A stretch of 64,000 bases of DNA from Sambucus nigra (Eukaryota; Streptophyta; Magnoliopsida; Dipsacales; Adoxaceae). The stretch covers positions 32,361,224 through 32,425,223 of the forward strand of contig OX422221.1 in assembly GCA_949130495.1 (NCBI GenBank). Direction: 5' to 3'. Below the pieces are notes generated by a model. It ran no database searches and was not told the DNA's origin. It saw only the letters and a list, made by a program, of their open reading frames with translations. Each line of letters opens with the position of its first letter. Position 1 is the first letter of the stretch. Made by a program: the position numbers and the translations under genes. This document shows positions 1-12,856 of the stretch, in pieces.

Positions 1-2167
1 CGACACTCTCTTGATAAATTCTCGCATCTCTACTAATGTGCACTCCTATCGCACTAACCTCCCCAATGGTTTATCTCATCATATATCACACTATCCTTCC
101 CCAAGGATTTAACTTATCTTAGGTGACTCTCAAAATTTAAGATTTAACTACATCATGGTTTAAAAAGGATAATTTCATTTAGTACAAAATGCTCATTTTA
201 ACTTTATTGATTCATAAAGTTTTTTCAATATCATATTATACTTTTCAAAACAAGTATTTCCAATTTGAGTCATTATACATGTCTTACTTACCATAACACA
301 GTAGGCAGTTTTCCATATTTCTGAAGTTCATATATATATTAAATACTCGTATAATATATATATATTCTAACAGCACCCCACATAAAATTTTATGGTGCGG
401 GCATACTCTGCTATCCAATCCCCGTATCAATCGTACTAAAGGGAATACAAGTTCGGAATCAGTCTCGAACTGTATAAATACATACACAAATAATATTGAG
501 GCGAAGCATAGTTTCCAAGTCCAAGAGGTCAGTACGTACCCTCACATCTCTTAGGACCGTGACTATCGATTCGATAGCCTGTACCTAGAATTTCTATCTT
601 CTAGGGTACGAGTCAATATCCCCCATAAGGCACACGAGATAAGATCGTCCCAGCGCGGAAACCTCAGGGATAACAAGTAGCGTGGGCATGATTTTTACAA
701 GTATATAATATATGCATACACAATCATATAAATATACCACTTTTATTATATCAATTTAGGTTTATCCAATAACCCACATTCACAACATTTATCCTTATTT
801 TCCCATTATTATTTATCAAGTATAATGGTTCGTTTCTAACTTTAATTCGAAGGGTTTTTCCAACTTACTACGTAACCCTCATGGACTCTATTCTTCCAAA
901 TGTACAATTCAGTAGATATCCATTTATGTTCCAACGTAAATCTCTCTTACGTGTCTCTCCCCTTTAATATATACTTACATTATCCCTTGTGCAAAATATC
1001 CCAAAAATATAGATTTCGCCTTACATTAAAGGATTTTGAATTTTATTTTCAAAGATGAGAATTTCAAATGGTTTCGAAATCGGAATTAAAATGGAGTTTT
1101 AATTGAATTTTTATTATCTCTAAGAGTCCTCAAAATATAAAACAGTCTAGCAAAAAAAAATATTTAAATATATTGAACGGTCCGATCGAGTTGAATTTTT
1201 TTTTCTGTAGCTTCCTCTCATCTTCAGCTAATTCTCTGTAAAATTTCATCCAATTCCAACGGTCCGATCGTCCAGAATAATTTTTTTTAGTGTTTGTATC
1301 TGATTAGAACTCTTTTCTTAATCAAACTCTTAATCCTTTACATGACAAAGGGTTTCCAGAATATCATATAAATCATCACTACATAAAAATTTCGCATCTC
1401 AAATTGGGTTTTTCTTCCATAAATCTCATCCTAATAACTCCTAAACTAAAATGGATGATGCATCAACGAAATAAGCAAGATAAACACTTGCCTGGGAATT
1501 TCAGAAATCTGGATTGGTGTTGAATTTGGTGTGGTTGCGTTCCCCGTCTCGCGATCTACGCGTTGGCAGTGGCGGCGGTGCAAACGGGTGAGTTTTGAGC
1601 CTTGGAATGCCTTGAGAGCTCTCTCCTCTCCTCTCCAATGGCCGTTCTAGTGTTTTGAGTTATCTAACCCTAGGAAATAACCTAAACATATGATATAAAC
1701 CCTTTAATTTTCGTGGGTTTAATTACCCAAAAATACAAAATGACTAAAATGCGCTCACGGGGTACTAATTATTCCTAAAAACCCCCCGAGACCCAAATCA
1801 AACTCCCGGGTATACTTTTCTGACTATCTCGACCCTTACGGATGCGTTGGCTCACTCAAAACGACCATACGAACAACTTATAAAATATTTACTTTTATTT
1901 ATCAATATTTAGTCCCGACGCGACACGTGCGCGTCCTGACTCAAATTTCTAAAATTGTCATTTTATTCACTCGTGACATTTAATATGGCCACTATTATAT
2001 ATTACTTTCCTCATTAGTAATATTCAACAAATTTTTCCATAATTACTAACTCTCATCACGTTAATAATTATAACATAATTAATTTCCGGATTTTTATTAA
2101 ATAATTAATTCACATTAAATTTAATAAATCCCCAAATTAATATAGCATAAAAATACGGGGTATTACA
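1..2167 (-). repeat. LTR A1 (3' LTR of the left copy, truncated by the window)
   Basis: Position 1 aligns with position 7637 of the middle LTR, so about 640 bp are missing on the left. The right border at 2167 is the sequence ...GGGGTATTACA, which on the minus strand is the TGTAATACCCC start of the LTR. It contains paired CGGTCCGATCG motifs near 1179 and 1260 and GC-rich leader-like sequence near 1540-1600. Confidence 0.9.
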
Positions 2168-2180
2168 TACTTCCCCCCCT
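2168..2180 (-). promoter_or_regulatory. Polypurine tract, left A copy
   Basis: On the minus strand this is an uninterrupted purine run (AGGGGGGGAA) directly upstream of the 3' LTR, the standard place for the plus-strand primer of reverse transcription. Confidence 0.8.
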
Positions 2181-2760
2181 AATAACAGAATTTCGTCCCG
2201 AAATTCGGAAAATAAGGCATACCTGGTAAGAACAAATCAGAATATCTCTCGCGCATATCGGCCTCGCGCTCCCAAGTGGATTCCTCCACATTATGATGCT
2301 CCCACTGGACCCGTACAAGTGGAACTATCTTCGACCTCAATCTCCTCTCACTATAGTCTAGGACAACCACCGGTCTCTCCTAGTAAGACCTGTCAGGCTG
2401 CAAGTCTATCTCATCTAATGCAATGTGAGTATGGGCCATATCATCCCGAAGATACCGTCTCAATGACGAGATGTGGAATACATCGTGAATGCGATGTAAA
2501 TGCTCTGGTAGTCCCAATCTGTATGCTACCGGCCCAATCCTCTCGATAATGGGAAATGGTCCCATGTACCTCGGGGCCAATTTCCCTTTCTTCCCGAACC
2601 TCATCACTCCCTTTATAGGAGATACACGCAGTAACACTTGGTCCCCCACATTAAACTTTCAGAAGAACCGTTTCGCATCGGCATAGATCTTCTGCGTGTC
2701 CTGGGATACTCGAATGCACCTCCTAATCATCTCAATCCTCGCGGAGGTTTCCTGAATCAC
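2179..2760 (-). pseudogene. Integrase C-terminal region and chromodomain, left A copy
   Basis: Minus-strand fragments at 2380-2649 and 2179-2370 encode the integrase C-terminal beta-barrel region (GDQVLLRVSP near its start, GKLAPRYMGPF, then DVFHISSLRRY). A chromodomain follows (VQWEHHNVEESTWERE and a terminal DLFLPGM stretch). In chromoviruses this domain is thought to guide integration to marked heterochromatin. Stop codons interrupt the frame between the domain halves (near 2373 and 2652). At one of these the right-hand A copy has CGA where this copy has TGA. The product is not made intact. Confidence 0.85.
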
Positions 2761-3429
2761 CTATGGTCCTAGGAACTTGTTATCCCCCACTTCGAGCCAA
2801 CAAGTTGGAGAACGACAAGGCCTGCCATACAAAGCCTCAAATGGAGCGATACCAATCGTAAAGTGATAAGAGTTATTATAAGCAAACTCTACCAGTGGAA
2901 GATGTGGATCCCAACCTCCTCCAAAATCAAGAACACACATGCGTAGCATATCCTCTAACATCTGATTAGTACGCTCTGTCTGTCCATCTGTCTGTGGGTG
3001 ATAAGCGGAACTCAACTTCAACTCAGTACCCATAGCCTTCTGAAAGCTTTCCCAGAAACGTGACACGAAAATCTAGTCTCTATCTGACACAATATTCAGG
3101 TGCACCCCATGTAATATGACAATCTCACCAATGAATAACTGAGCATACTGACCTGTGGTATAATCTGTCCACACCGGCAGAAAATGAGCCACCTTGGTCA
3201 AACGGTCTACAATCATCCAGATGGAGTCGTGGCCCCGCTGTGATGTAGGCAACCCTGTAATAAAATCCATGGAAATACTATCCCACTTCCACGCGGGTAC
3301 TTCCAATGGCTGAAGCAATCCTGACGGTTTATGATGGTCCACCTTCACCAGCTGGCAGGTAGAACACTTGGACATGAACTCAGCAATTTCCTTCTTCATC
3401 CCACTCCACCAGTATTGCCTCCTCATATC
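2761..3429 (-). pseudogene. Integrase zinc finger and catalytic core, left A copy
   Basis: The segment at 3073-3426 holds the second half of the HHCC zinc finger (SKCSTCQL) and two core aspartates (SMDFITG and IVSDRD). The segment at 2761-3066 holds the catalytic glutamate (DGQTER) and the EALYGRPCRSP block. An in-frame TAG near 3070 separates the second Asp from the Glu; the other A copy has AAG there. Another stop at about 2761 cuts the core from the C-terminal domain. All three catalytic acids are still encoded, but not on one polypeptide. Confidence 0.88.
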
Positions 3430-4875
3430 CTAGTACATCTTATCTCCTCCAGGATGTACCGCAAATTTGGACCCGTGAGATTGGGTCATCACTGCATGAC
3501 GCAATTCTGCCCCTTCTGGAACCACTAATCTCCCATTAAACCTCAAACCCCCATCTGAACTAACAGAATAGGACTCAGCACCATTGGCTAAAAGTCGTAC
3601 AATCTGTTCCTGGAAAAATGGGTCTGTGGTTTGGGCCTGTATTACCCTCGCAACAATCTCGGGTGTGATTGTCATAACAGATATGAAGGAACGGGCTACT
3701 GCATCCTGGTGACCCAACTCCTTCCACTTCGTTTTCCAGACGTCCGCTACCTCATTTTCCAGTCTACGGCTCAACGCATCAGCAACTACGTTGGCTTTCC
3801 CCCGATGATACTGTATATCGAACTGATAGTCCTTCACAAATTCTAACCATCTGCGCTGACGCATATTCAGCTCTCGCTGAGTGAACAGGTACTGCAGTGA
3901 CTTGTGGTCTGTGAACAAACGGAACTTCTCCCCCAATAAATAGTGTCTCCATATCCGCAGTGCAAAAACGATCGCTGCTAACTCCAGGTCGTGGGTGGGG
4001 TAATTATTCTCATGCAGCTTAAGCTTGCGGGAGGCAGAAGCTATAGCCTTCTCTTCCTGCTGAAGTACTCCCCCAAGTCCCCGTAAAGAGGCAATGGTGT
4101 ACACCAGGTACTCCACACCCGGCTTCGGTAAAGAAAGGACTGGTGCTGAAGTAAGCTTGTCTTTCAGCTCGTCGAAAGCCAATTGACAAGTATCATCCCA
4201 AACATATGGTACCCCTTTGCGAGTCAGGTTCGTCAATGGACCCGCTATTTTGGAGAATCCACGAATGAATCTCCTGTAGTATCCGGCTAACCACAAGAAA
4301 CTACGCACTTTCGTCGGTGTCGTGGGCTGTCCCCACTCCCTCACCGCTGACACTTTACTCGGGTCAACTGTTATACCTTGTTCAGAAACAACATGCCCCA
4401 AGAACTGTACCTCTCGCAACCAGAATCCAAACTTCTCGTACTTAGCATACAACTGATTCTCTCGTAAAGTCTGAAGAACCTGCCTCAAGTGCTCCGCATG
4501 CTCCTCCTCGGAGTGTGAATATATCAAAATGTCATCTATGAAGATGATGACAAACTGATCCAAGAACTCTCTGAATACCCGGTTCATTAAGTCCATGAAC
4601 ACGGCTGGAGCAATTGTGAGACCAAATGGCATCACTCTGAACTCGTAAGACCCATATCTCGCCAAGAAGGCAGTGTTTGAAACATCCTGCTCTCTAATAC
4701 GTAGCTGATGGTACCCCGACCTCAGATCTATCTTCGAAAAGAAAGTTGCTCCCCTCAGCGGGTCGAACAGATCATCGATTCGAGGCAACGGATACTTATT
4801 TCGTATCGTGACCTTGTTCAACTCCCGGTAGTCCACACATAACCTCAGTGAACCATCTCTCTTCTTCACGAACAA
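3430..4875 (-). pseudogene. Reverse transcriptase and RNase H, left A copy
   Basis: This is the longest uninterrupted pol segment (481 codons). The RT palm has Asp50 ([11 protein letters not shown]) and the FIDD box with Asp114-Asp115. The normally conserved GLTNAP is GLTIAP here. RNase H follows from about residue 235. Its first catalytic Asp is lost (YTIAS, where the other A copy has YTDAS), while the later Glu (DLELAA) and Asp (LFTDHKS) remain. The segment ends at the start of the integrase zinc finger (HPGGDKMY) with TAG in place of a Gln codon. The Met at residue 1 is only the first Met after an upstream stop, not a real initiator. Confidence 0.9.
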
Positions 4876-4953
4876 GACTGGAGCGCCCTAAGGTGAGGTA
4901 CTCCTGCAAATGAAGCCCCGACCTAACAGCTGATCTATCTGATCTCGTAACTG

Positions 4954-5655
4954 TCACATCTCCGCCGGAGCCATACGGTATGGAGCGCGTGCTATAGGTC
5001 TCGTATCTGGCAATAAATCTATGAAAAAGTCTATCTCTCGACCGGGGGGTAGTCCTGGTATCTCCTGGAATACATCGAAATACTCACGAACGACTGGGAT
5101 CGAGTCTAAAGGAATCACAACCTCCTTAGAGGTATCCTCCTCTATATAATACAAATGAGAGGTTGAACCTCCCTCTGGGCGAGGCATCACCACTACAAAC
5201 ATCTCTTGCCCCGGAATGGCAAAAACAATGCTCCCACCGAAGCAATCAATCATGGCTCTATAAGTTGCGAGCCAATCAATACCGATAATAACATCATGCT
5301 CATGCATATCTAAGACTAACATGTCTGCAGGTAATACCAAACTACCAATATCTACCCCCACTCCCCGGCATATAAAGAAGATAAGCGACCCACTCCCCAG
5401 TGGTGAGTCTACACACGTCACTGTGCTCTCTGCTATGGCTAAACACCCTAAGCCCTTCATAAAATGCGTAGCTATAAAAGATTGCGTTGCCCCAGTATCA
5501 AACAAAACCTGACCCATAGTACCATGGATAGGAAACATACCCTCAATCACGGGTGGTGCCTGTGGAGCTGCTCCCTGGTGGATGTTATAGACACGTCTGT
5601 ACTGTAACTGCCCCTGCTGCACTGGAGCTGCTGGAATGGCTGGTAGGGCTGGCAC
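4954..5655 (-). pseudogene. Aspartic protease and start of reverse transcriptase, left A copy
   Basis: A 233-codon stretch holds the retropepsin-like active site DTGAT (Asp53) and the flap-distal IIGIDWL motif, then the linker into the RT fingers ([22 protein letters not shown]). It would cut the Gag-Pol polyprotein. It ends at a TGA (4954-4956) where the other A copy has CGA, so it is disconnected from the RT palm. The frame is open upstream into the proline/glutamine-rich spacer after the nucleocapsid. Confidence 0.85.
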
Positions 5656-6812
5656 CAGGGCTGGAGCTGGGAGGGCAGCTGGAAAAAGTGGTCTATGTGG
5701 CTCATTATGGGCACACTACTGCTGTAGGGCCCTATTACCCTCTGGGAAATCTTGGCGCTTATGAGCATGCTTGTCGTATACAAAACACCGGCCTCTGAAT
5801 TTACCTCCCCTCTGACCCTGCTGACCACGGCCCTGCTGGCCATTACCTCCCCGCCACTGGCCCTGTTGGCCCTGATTAGCACGCTGTTGGCCCTATTGAT
5901 TAGGCTGGCCCTGCCTATAACCCCCAAATCCCTGCCTGTAATCACCTGAACGTAATCTCTTAGCAGGGTCCCCCTAATGGGAACTCTGCTCATGTTGATG
6001 AGTCTGTCCATGAGATGGTACCCCACTAGCACTACTACCCCCGGTCCTGCCCTACTGGCTGGACTCTCCTGCTCTTCTGCTTCCTTGCAGATGGAAGCGG
6101 TGATCCTGGCAATGTAGTAACGCAGCAATGAGTACATCAGTGAAAGTACTCAGAGATAGATTCCCTATAAGATGCTGACGGATCCTCCAAGCTAACCCAT
6201 CCACAAACAACATTATCTTCTTTATATCAGTAGGTGCCTCATCTGGCACTATGGTGAGAAGTCTCGTGAAGTCCTCCTCATACTCAGCAACGGTAGAGTT
6301 CTCCTGTTTCAAATTCAGTAATTTCCACCTCATCTCAGTCTGCACGGTGGGTGAAAAGTACTTACGATCAAACCGCTCCCAGAACGACTAAATAGGGATC
6401 GTGTCCCTCTCCTCCAAGGTGGTAGTGGACTCCCACCACTACAAAGAGGCCCCCACCAGTTTAAAGGAAGCCAATAACTGCCTTTGCACGTCGGTGCACT
6501 CATACATACGAAGATGCCGCTGGATGTCTTTCTTCCATTGGCTGACTGTGATGATATCTGAGCTACCAGAGAACTCAGGGGATGCGCCTTCTGAAAAGCA
6601 TCCCTAACCCTCTCCCATGCAGATGGAAGCTGTGCTGGTACTGGAGCCACTACCTGAATCTGGGGTGGAGCCTGCTGAACCACCGCTAGCGCGACATTCA
6701 CCGCCTGAGCAACAATGGCGGCTACTTCACTAGCATTCATAGTGCCTTGTGCCGGAGCTGCTGGATGCTCGGCCTGGGCACGCCTATCCTTCGGTGCACG
6801 TCTCGGAGGCAT
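5656..6812 (-). pseudogene. Gag with degenerate zinc knuckle, left A copy
   Basis: The start codon at 6812 begins MPPRRAPKDRRAQ, which is shared with the other A copy. The retrotransposon gag domain follows in pieces (WERVRDAFQ, then LLNLKQENSTVAEYEEDFTRLL, then IRQHLIGNLSL). Lesions relative to the other copy are a 1-bp deletion near 6588, TAG at 6388-6390 where the other copy has CAG, and TAG at 6052-6054 where the other copy has CAG. The nucleocapsid knuckle near 5750-5800 has lost its second and last Cys (to Tyr and Phe) and its Gly. Confidence 0.85.
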
Positions 6813-6980
6813 CTAACATGTGAAGAAGTTTATTAGTCTCGAGTCATCATCAAAACCCAAATGGCTAGAGACGTAAACGTAAAAGCAGGAATACAACAAT
6901 CCTAAAAATAGGGCTCTATAGCAAAAACGTTAAGCTGAAAGCGAAAATAAGCCGTACAGATCCTATGGACACTAGAACCT

Positions 6981-6993
6981 GGCTCTGATACCA
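6981..6993 (-). promoter_or_regulatory. Primer-binding site for initiator tRNA-Met, left A copy
   Basis: On the minus strand this reads TGGTATCAGAGCC, two bases inside the 5' LTR border at 6996. This is the initiator tRNA-Met primer site usual for plant chromoviruses. The stretch 6813-6980 between the site and gag is untranslated leader. Confidence 0.9.
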
Positions 6994-6995
6994 CC

Positions 6996-7484
6996 TGTGA
7001 CACCCCGCCTAATTAAATACAGGGCGATCACCCCTTTATTAAATTAAAATCAAGGTGAACAGTTGGTTCATTCTTAGCATCACTGTTGTAAAAATAACTT
7101 CTCCAAATTTAACACCCTATTTAATTTAGATAAGTGTCAAAACCATTTTTTAAACATTACTTTCCAATTTTATTTATTTATTTTATTAAACAATCAGTCC
7201 AATAATTTAACGTTTAACAACCCAATCCCAACATTTAAAACTTAAAGTAAAACATACATGTTGAATAAATCCCAAAGTAACAGTACTAGAAATAACTGAA
7301 ATACAAATGTCCCAATAAAACAGATAAATAGTGGAATGGGTGACACAAGCCCAATAAGGAGAATGACAAAAGTTGAATCAAGTAAATGAAATCGTCTAAG
7401 CAAGTGGCCTGCAACTCCCACCTAAGCTGCAGCACGTTCCTTCCAAGGGATCCTAAACAAGACGCCCCTGTGGCTGGGCACCTG

Positions 7485-7528
<44 letters not shown>

Positions 7529-9778
7529 GAGAGAAAGAGGAATAGAAACGGGTCAGATCCCGATAGTGTATATGCTTTAAAAATTCGTTTAGCAAGTACT
7601 TAAATTTATACCGGCCAATGCAACAACATATTAGTGCGACACTCTTTTGAGAAATTCTCGCGTCTCTACTAATGTGCACTCCTATCGCACTAACCTTCCC
7701 AATGGTTTATCTCATCATATATCACACTATCCTTCCCCAAGGATTTAACTTATCTTAGGTGACTCTCAAAATTTAAGATTTAACAACATCATGGTTTAAA
7801 AAGGATAATTTCATTTAGTACAAAACGCTCATTTTAACTTTATTGATTCATAAAGTTTTTTCAATATCATATTATACTTTTCAAGACAAGTATTTCCAAT
7901 TTGAGTCATTATACATGTCTTACTTACCATAACACAGTAGGCAGTTTTCCATATTTCGGAAGTTTATATATATATTAAATACTCGTATAATATATATATT
8001 CTAACACCACCCCACATAAAATTTTATGGTGCGGGCATACTCTGCTATCCAATCCCCGTATCAATCGTACTAAAGGGCATGCAAGTTCAGAATAACTCTC
8101 GAACTGTATAAATACATACACAAACAATATTGAGGCGAAGCATAGTTTCCAAGTCCAAGAGGTCAGTGCATACCCTCACGTCTCTTAGGACCGTGACTAC
8201 CGATTTGATAGCCTATACCTAGGATTTCTATCTTCTAGAGTACGAGTCAATATCCCCCATAAGGCACACGTGACAAGATCGTCCCAGCGCAGATATCTCA
8301 GGGATAGCAAGTAGCACGGGCATGATTTTCACAAGTATATAATATATGCATACACAATCATATAAATATACCACTTTTATTATATCAATTTAGGTTTATC
8401 CAATAACCCACATTCACAACATTTATCCTTATTTTCCCATTATTATTTATCAAGTATAATGGTTCGTTTCTAACTTTAATTCGTAGGGTTTTTCCAACTT
8501 ACTACGTAACCCTCATGGACTCTATTCTTCCAAATGTACAATTCAGTAGATATCCATTTATGTTCCAACGTAACTCTCTGTTACATGTCTTTCCCCTTTA
8601 ATATATACCTACATTATCCCTTGTGCAAAATATCCCAAAAATATAGATTTTGCTTTACATTAAAGGATTTTGAATTTTATTTTCAACGATGAGAATTTCA
8701 AACGGTTTCAAAATCGGAATTAAAATGGAGTCTTAATTGAATTTTTATTATCTCTAAGAGTCCTCAAAACATAAAAATATTAAAAAATATTGAACGGTCC
8801 GATCGAGCTAAATTTTTTTCTATAGCTTACTCTCGTCTTCAGCTAATTCTCTGTAAAATTTCATCCAATTCCAACGGTCCGATCGTTCGGAATAATTTTT
8901 TTTAGTGTTTGTATCTGATTAGAACTCTTTTCTTAATCAAACTCTTAATCCTTTACATGACAAAGGGTTTCCAGAATATCATATAAATCATCACTACATA
9001 AAAATTTCCCATCTCAAATTCGATTTTTCTTCCATAAATCTCATCCTAATAACTCCTAAACTAATATGGATGATGCATCAACGAAATAAGCAAGATAAAC
9101 ACTTGCCTGGGAATTTCAAAAATCTGGTTTGGTGTTGAATTTGGTGTGGTTGCGTTCCCTGTCTCGCGATCTACACGTTGGCGGTGGCGGCGGTGCAAAC
9201 GGGTGAGTTTTGAGCCTTGGAATGACTTGAGAGCTATCTCCTCTCCAATGGCCGTTCTAGCGTTTTGAGTTATCTAACCCTAGGAGATAACCTAAACATC
9301 TGATATAACCCCTTTAATTTTCGTGGGTTTAATTACCCAAGAATACAAAATGACTAAAATGCCCTCCCGGGGTACTAATTAGGCCTAAAAACCCCCCCGA
9401 GACCCAAATCAAACTCCCGGGTATACTTTTCTGACTATCTCGACCCTTCTGGACGCGTTAGCGTACTCAAAACGACCATACGAACAACTTATAAAATATT
9501 TACTTTTATTTATCAATATTTAGTCCCGACGCGACACGGGCGCGTCCCGACTCAAATTTCTAAAATTGTTATTTTATTCACTCGTTACATTTAATATGGC
9601 CACTATTATATATTACTTTGCTCATTAGTAATATTCAACAAATTTTCCCATAATTACTAACTCTCATCACGTTAATAATTATAACATAATTAATTTCTGA
9701 ATTTTTATTAAATAATTAATTCACATTAAATTTAATAAATCCCCAAATTAATATAGCATAAAAATACGGGGTATTACA
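6996..9778 (-). repeat. LTR A2 (shared middle LTR, complete, 2783 bp)
   Basis: The borders are TGTGACACCCCG on the left and GGGGTATTACA on the right. It serves as the 5' LTR of the left internal region and the 3' LTR of the right one. It contains a (TA)n microsatellite at 7487-7525, a polypyrimidine tract followed by CAGGTG on the minus strand (7482-7556), and two CGGTCCGATCG motifs near 8795 and 8875. It differs from LTR A1 and A3 by scattered substitutions and small indels. Confidence 0.92.
7487..7525. repeat. (TA)n microsatellite in LTR A2
   Basis: An uninterrupted TA run of about 39 bp. LTR A3 has only a short interrupted TATA tract at the equivalent place (about 15080-15095), so the run expanded or contracted after the LTRs diverged. 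Confidence 0.95.
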
Positions 9779-9790
9779 TACTCCCCCCCT
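9779..9790 (-). promoter_or_regulatory. Polypurine tract, right A copy
   Basis: Minus-strand AGGGGGGGAG followed by TA and the LTR start at 9778. Same arrangement as the tract at 2168-2180. Confidence 0.82.
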
Positions 9791-10928
9791 AATAACGGAA
9801 TTTCGTCCCGAAATTCGGAAAATAAGGCATACCTGGTAAGAACAAATCTGGATATCTCTCGCGCATATCGGCCTCGCGCACCCAAGTGGATTCCTCCACA
9901 TTATGATGCTCCCACTGGACCCGTACAAGTGGAACTATCTTCGACCTCAATCTCCTCTCACTATAGTCTAGGATAGTCACCGGTCTCTCCTCGTAAGAGC
10001 TGTCAGGCTGCAAGTCTATCTCATCTAACGCGATGTGAGTATGGGCCATATCATCCCGAAGATACCGTCTCAATGACGAGATGTGGAATACATCGTTAAT
10101 GCGATGTAAATGCTTTGGTAGTCCCAATCTGTATGCTACCGGCCCAATCCTCTCGATAATGGGAAATGGTCCCACGTACCTCGGGGCCAATTTCCCTTTC
10201 TTCCCGAACCTCATCACTCCCTTCATAGGAGATACACGCAGTAAAACTTGGTCCCCCACATTAAACTTTCGAAAGAACCGTTTCGCATCGGCATAGCTTT
10301 TCTGCCTGTCCTGGGCTACTCGAATGCGACTCCTAATCATCTCAATCCTCGCGGAGGTTTCCTGAATCACCTCTGGTCCTAGCAACTTGTTATCACCCAC
10401 TTCGAGCCAACAAGTTGGAGAACGACAAGGCCTTCCATACAAAGCCTCAAATGGAGCCATATCAATCGTAAACTGATAAGAGTTATTATAAGAAAACTCT
10501 ACCAGTGGAAGATGTGGCTCCCAACCTCCTCCAAAATCAAGAACACACATGCATAGCATATCCTCTAACATCTGATTAGTAGGCTCTGTCTGTCCATCTG
10601 TCTGTGGGTGATAAGCTGAACTCAACTTCAACTCAGTACTCATAGCCTTCTGAAAGCTTTCCCAGAAACGTGACACGAAAATCTTGTCTCTATCTGACAC
10701 AATATTCAGGGGCACCCCATGTAATCTGACAATCTCAGCAATGAACAACTGAGCATACTGACCTGTGGTATAATCTATCTGCACCGGCAGAAAATGAGCC
10801 ACCTTAGTCAAACGGTCTACAATCACCCAGATGGAGTCGTGGCCCCGCTCTGATGTAGGCAACCCTGTAATAAAATCCATGGAAATACTCTCCCACTTCC
10901 ACGCGGGTACTTCCAATGGCTGAAGCAA
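9789..10928 (-). pseudogene. Integrase core, C-terminal domain and chromodomain, right A copy
   Basis: This 379-codon open segment is the best-preserved part of the array. It carries the full integrase triad (Asp18 in SMDF, Asp79 in VSDRD, Glu115 in DGQTE, the usual D-D35-E spacing), the YGRPCRSP block, the GKLAPRYVGPF barrel and a complete chromodomain (about residues 310-365). It is separated from its zinc finger by a TAG at about 10941, where the left A copy has a His codon, so the Met used here is not a natural start. DNA strand transfer by this segment alone is unlikely because the zinc finger is missing. Confidence 0.9.
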
Positions 10929-10940
10929 TCCTGAAGGTTT

Positions 10941-11336
10941 CTAATGGTCCACCTTCACCAATTGGCAGGTAGAACACTTGGACACGAACTCAGCAATGTC
11001 CTTCTTCATCCCACTCCACCAGTATTGCCTCCTCATATCCTGGTACATCTTATCTCCTCCAGGATGTACTGCAAATTTGGACCCATGAGATTGGGTCATC
11101 ACTGCATGACGCAATTCTGCCCCTTCTGGAACCACTAATCTCCCATTAAACCTCAAACCCCCATCAGAACTAACAGAATAGGACTCAGCACCCTCGGCTA
11201 GAAGTCGTACAATCGGTTCCTGGCAAAACGGGTCTGTGGTTTGGGCTTGTATTACCCTCGTAATAATCTCGGGTGTGATTGTCATAACAGATATGAAGGA
11301 AGGGGTACTGCATCCTGGTGACCCAACTCCTTCCAC
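10941..11336 (-). pseudogene. RNase H-integrase linker and HHCC zinc finger, right A copy
   Basis: This holds the linker after RNase H and the integrase zinc finger with both His ([20 protein letters not shown]) and both Cys (SKCSTCQL) regions. It is bounded by a frameshift near 11310-11336 (a one-base difference from the left copy) and a stop at 10941. Confidence 0.85.
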
Positions 11337-11449
11337 TTCGCTTTCCAGACGTCCGCTAACTCATTTACCGGTATACGGCTCAACGCATCAGCAACTACGT
11401 TGTCTTTCCCCGGATGATACTGTATGTCAAACTGATAGTCCTTCACAAA

Positions 11450-12856
11450 TTATAACCATCTGCGTTGACGCATATTCAGCTCTCGCTGAGTGAACAGGTA
11501 CTGCATTGACTTATGGTCTGTGAACAAACGGAACTTCTCCCCCAATAAATAGTGTCTCCATATCCGCAGTGCAAAAACTACCGCTGCTAACTCCAGGTCG
11601 TGGGTGGGGTAATTCTTCTCATGCGGCTTAAGCTTGCGAGAGGCAAAAGCTATAGCCTTCTCTTCCTGCTGAAGTACTCCCCCAAGTCCCCGTAAAGAGG
11701 CATCGGTGTAAACCAGGTACTCCACACCCGGTAAAGCAAGGACTGGTGCTGAAGTAAGCTTGTCTTTCAGCTCGTCGAAAGCCAATTGACAAGCATCATC
11801 CCAAACATATGGTACCCCTTTGTGAGTCAGGTTCGTCAATGGACCCGCTATTTTGGAGAATCCCCGAATGAATCTCCTGTAGTATCTGGCTAACCCCAAG
11901 AAACTACGCACTTCTATCGGTGTCGTGGGCTGTCCCCACTCCCTCACCGCTGACACTTTACTCGGGTCAACTGCTATCCCCTGTTCAGAAACAACATGCC
12001 CCAAGAACTGTACTTCTCACAACCAGAATCCACATTTCTCGTACTTAGCATACAACTGATGCTCTCGTAAAGTCTGAAGAACCTGCCTCAAGTGCTCCGC
12101 ATGCTCCTCCTCGGAGTGTGAATATATCAAAATGTCATCTATGAAGATGATAACAAACTGATCCAAGAACTCTCTGAATACTCGGTTTATTAACTCCATG
12201 AACATGGCTGGAGCATTTGTGAGACCAAATGGCATCACTCTGAACTCGTAAGACCCATATCTCATCAAGAAGGTAGTCTTTAAAACATCCTGCTCTCTAA
12301 TACGTAGCTGATGGTATCCCGACCTCAGATCTATCTTCGAAAAGAAAGTTGATCCCCTCAGCTGGTCGAACAGATCATCGATTCGAGGCAACGGATACTT
12401 ATTCCGTATCGTGACCTTGTTCAACTCCCGGTAGTCCACACATAACCTCAGTGAACCATCTCTCTTCTTCACAAACAAGACTGGAGCGCCCCAAGGTGAG
12501 GCACTCCTACAAATGAAGCCCTGACCTAATAGGTTCTCTATCTGATCTCGTAACTCTCGCATCTCCGCCGGAGCCATACGGTATGGACCGCGTGCTATAG
12601 GTCTCGTATCTGGCAATAAATCTGTGACAAAGTCTATCTCTTGACTGGGGGGTAGGCCTGGTATCTCCTGGAATACATCGAAATACTCACGAACGACTGG
12701 GATCGAGTCTAAACGAATCACAACCTCCTTAGAGGTATCCTTCTCCATATAACACAAATGAGCGGTCGAACCTCCCTCTGGGTGAGGCATCGCCACTACA
12801 AACATCTCTTGCCCCGGAATGGCAAAAACAATGCTCCCACCGAAGCAATCAATCAT
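11450..12856 (-). pseudogene. Reverse transcriptase and RNase H, right A copy
   Basis: Two open segments (12017-12856 and 11450-12004) together cover the end of protease, the whole RT palm ([26 protein letters not shown]) and RNase H. RNase H keeps YTDAS, DLELAA and LFTDHKS, so its visible catalytic acids are intact, unlike the left copy. A TGA at 12017-12019 (CGA in the left copy) splits the RT, and a TAA at about 11448 (GAA in the left copy) ends RNase H early. Confidence 0.9.

Noticed and set aside
5547..6137. 196-codon frame overlapping gag and protease of the left A copy
   Set aside because: It is a shifted phase over the gag nucleocapsid and spacer; the true gag phase carries the zinc knuckle remnant.
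9789..10928. Possible host chromodomain protein
   Set aside because: The chromodomain is fused to an integrase core and flanked by a polypurine tract and LTR; it is retrotransposon pol.
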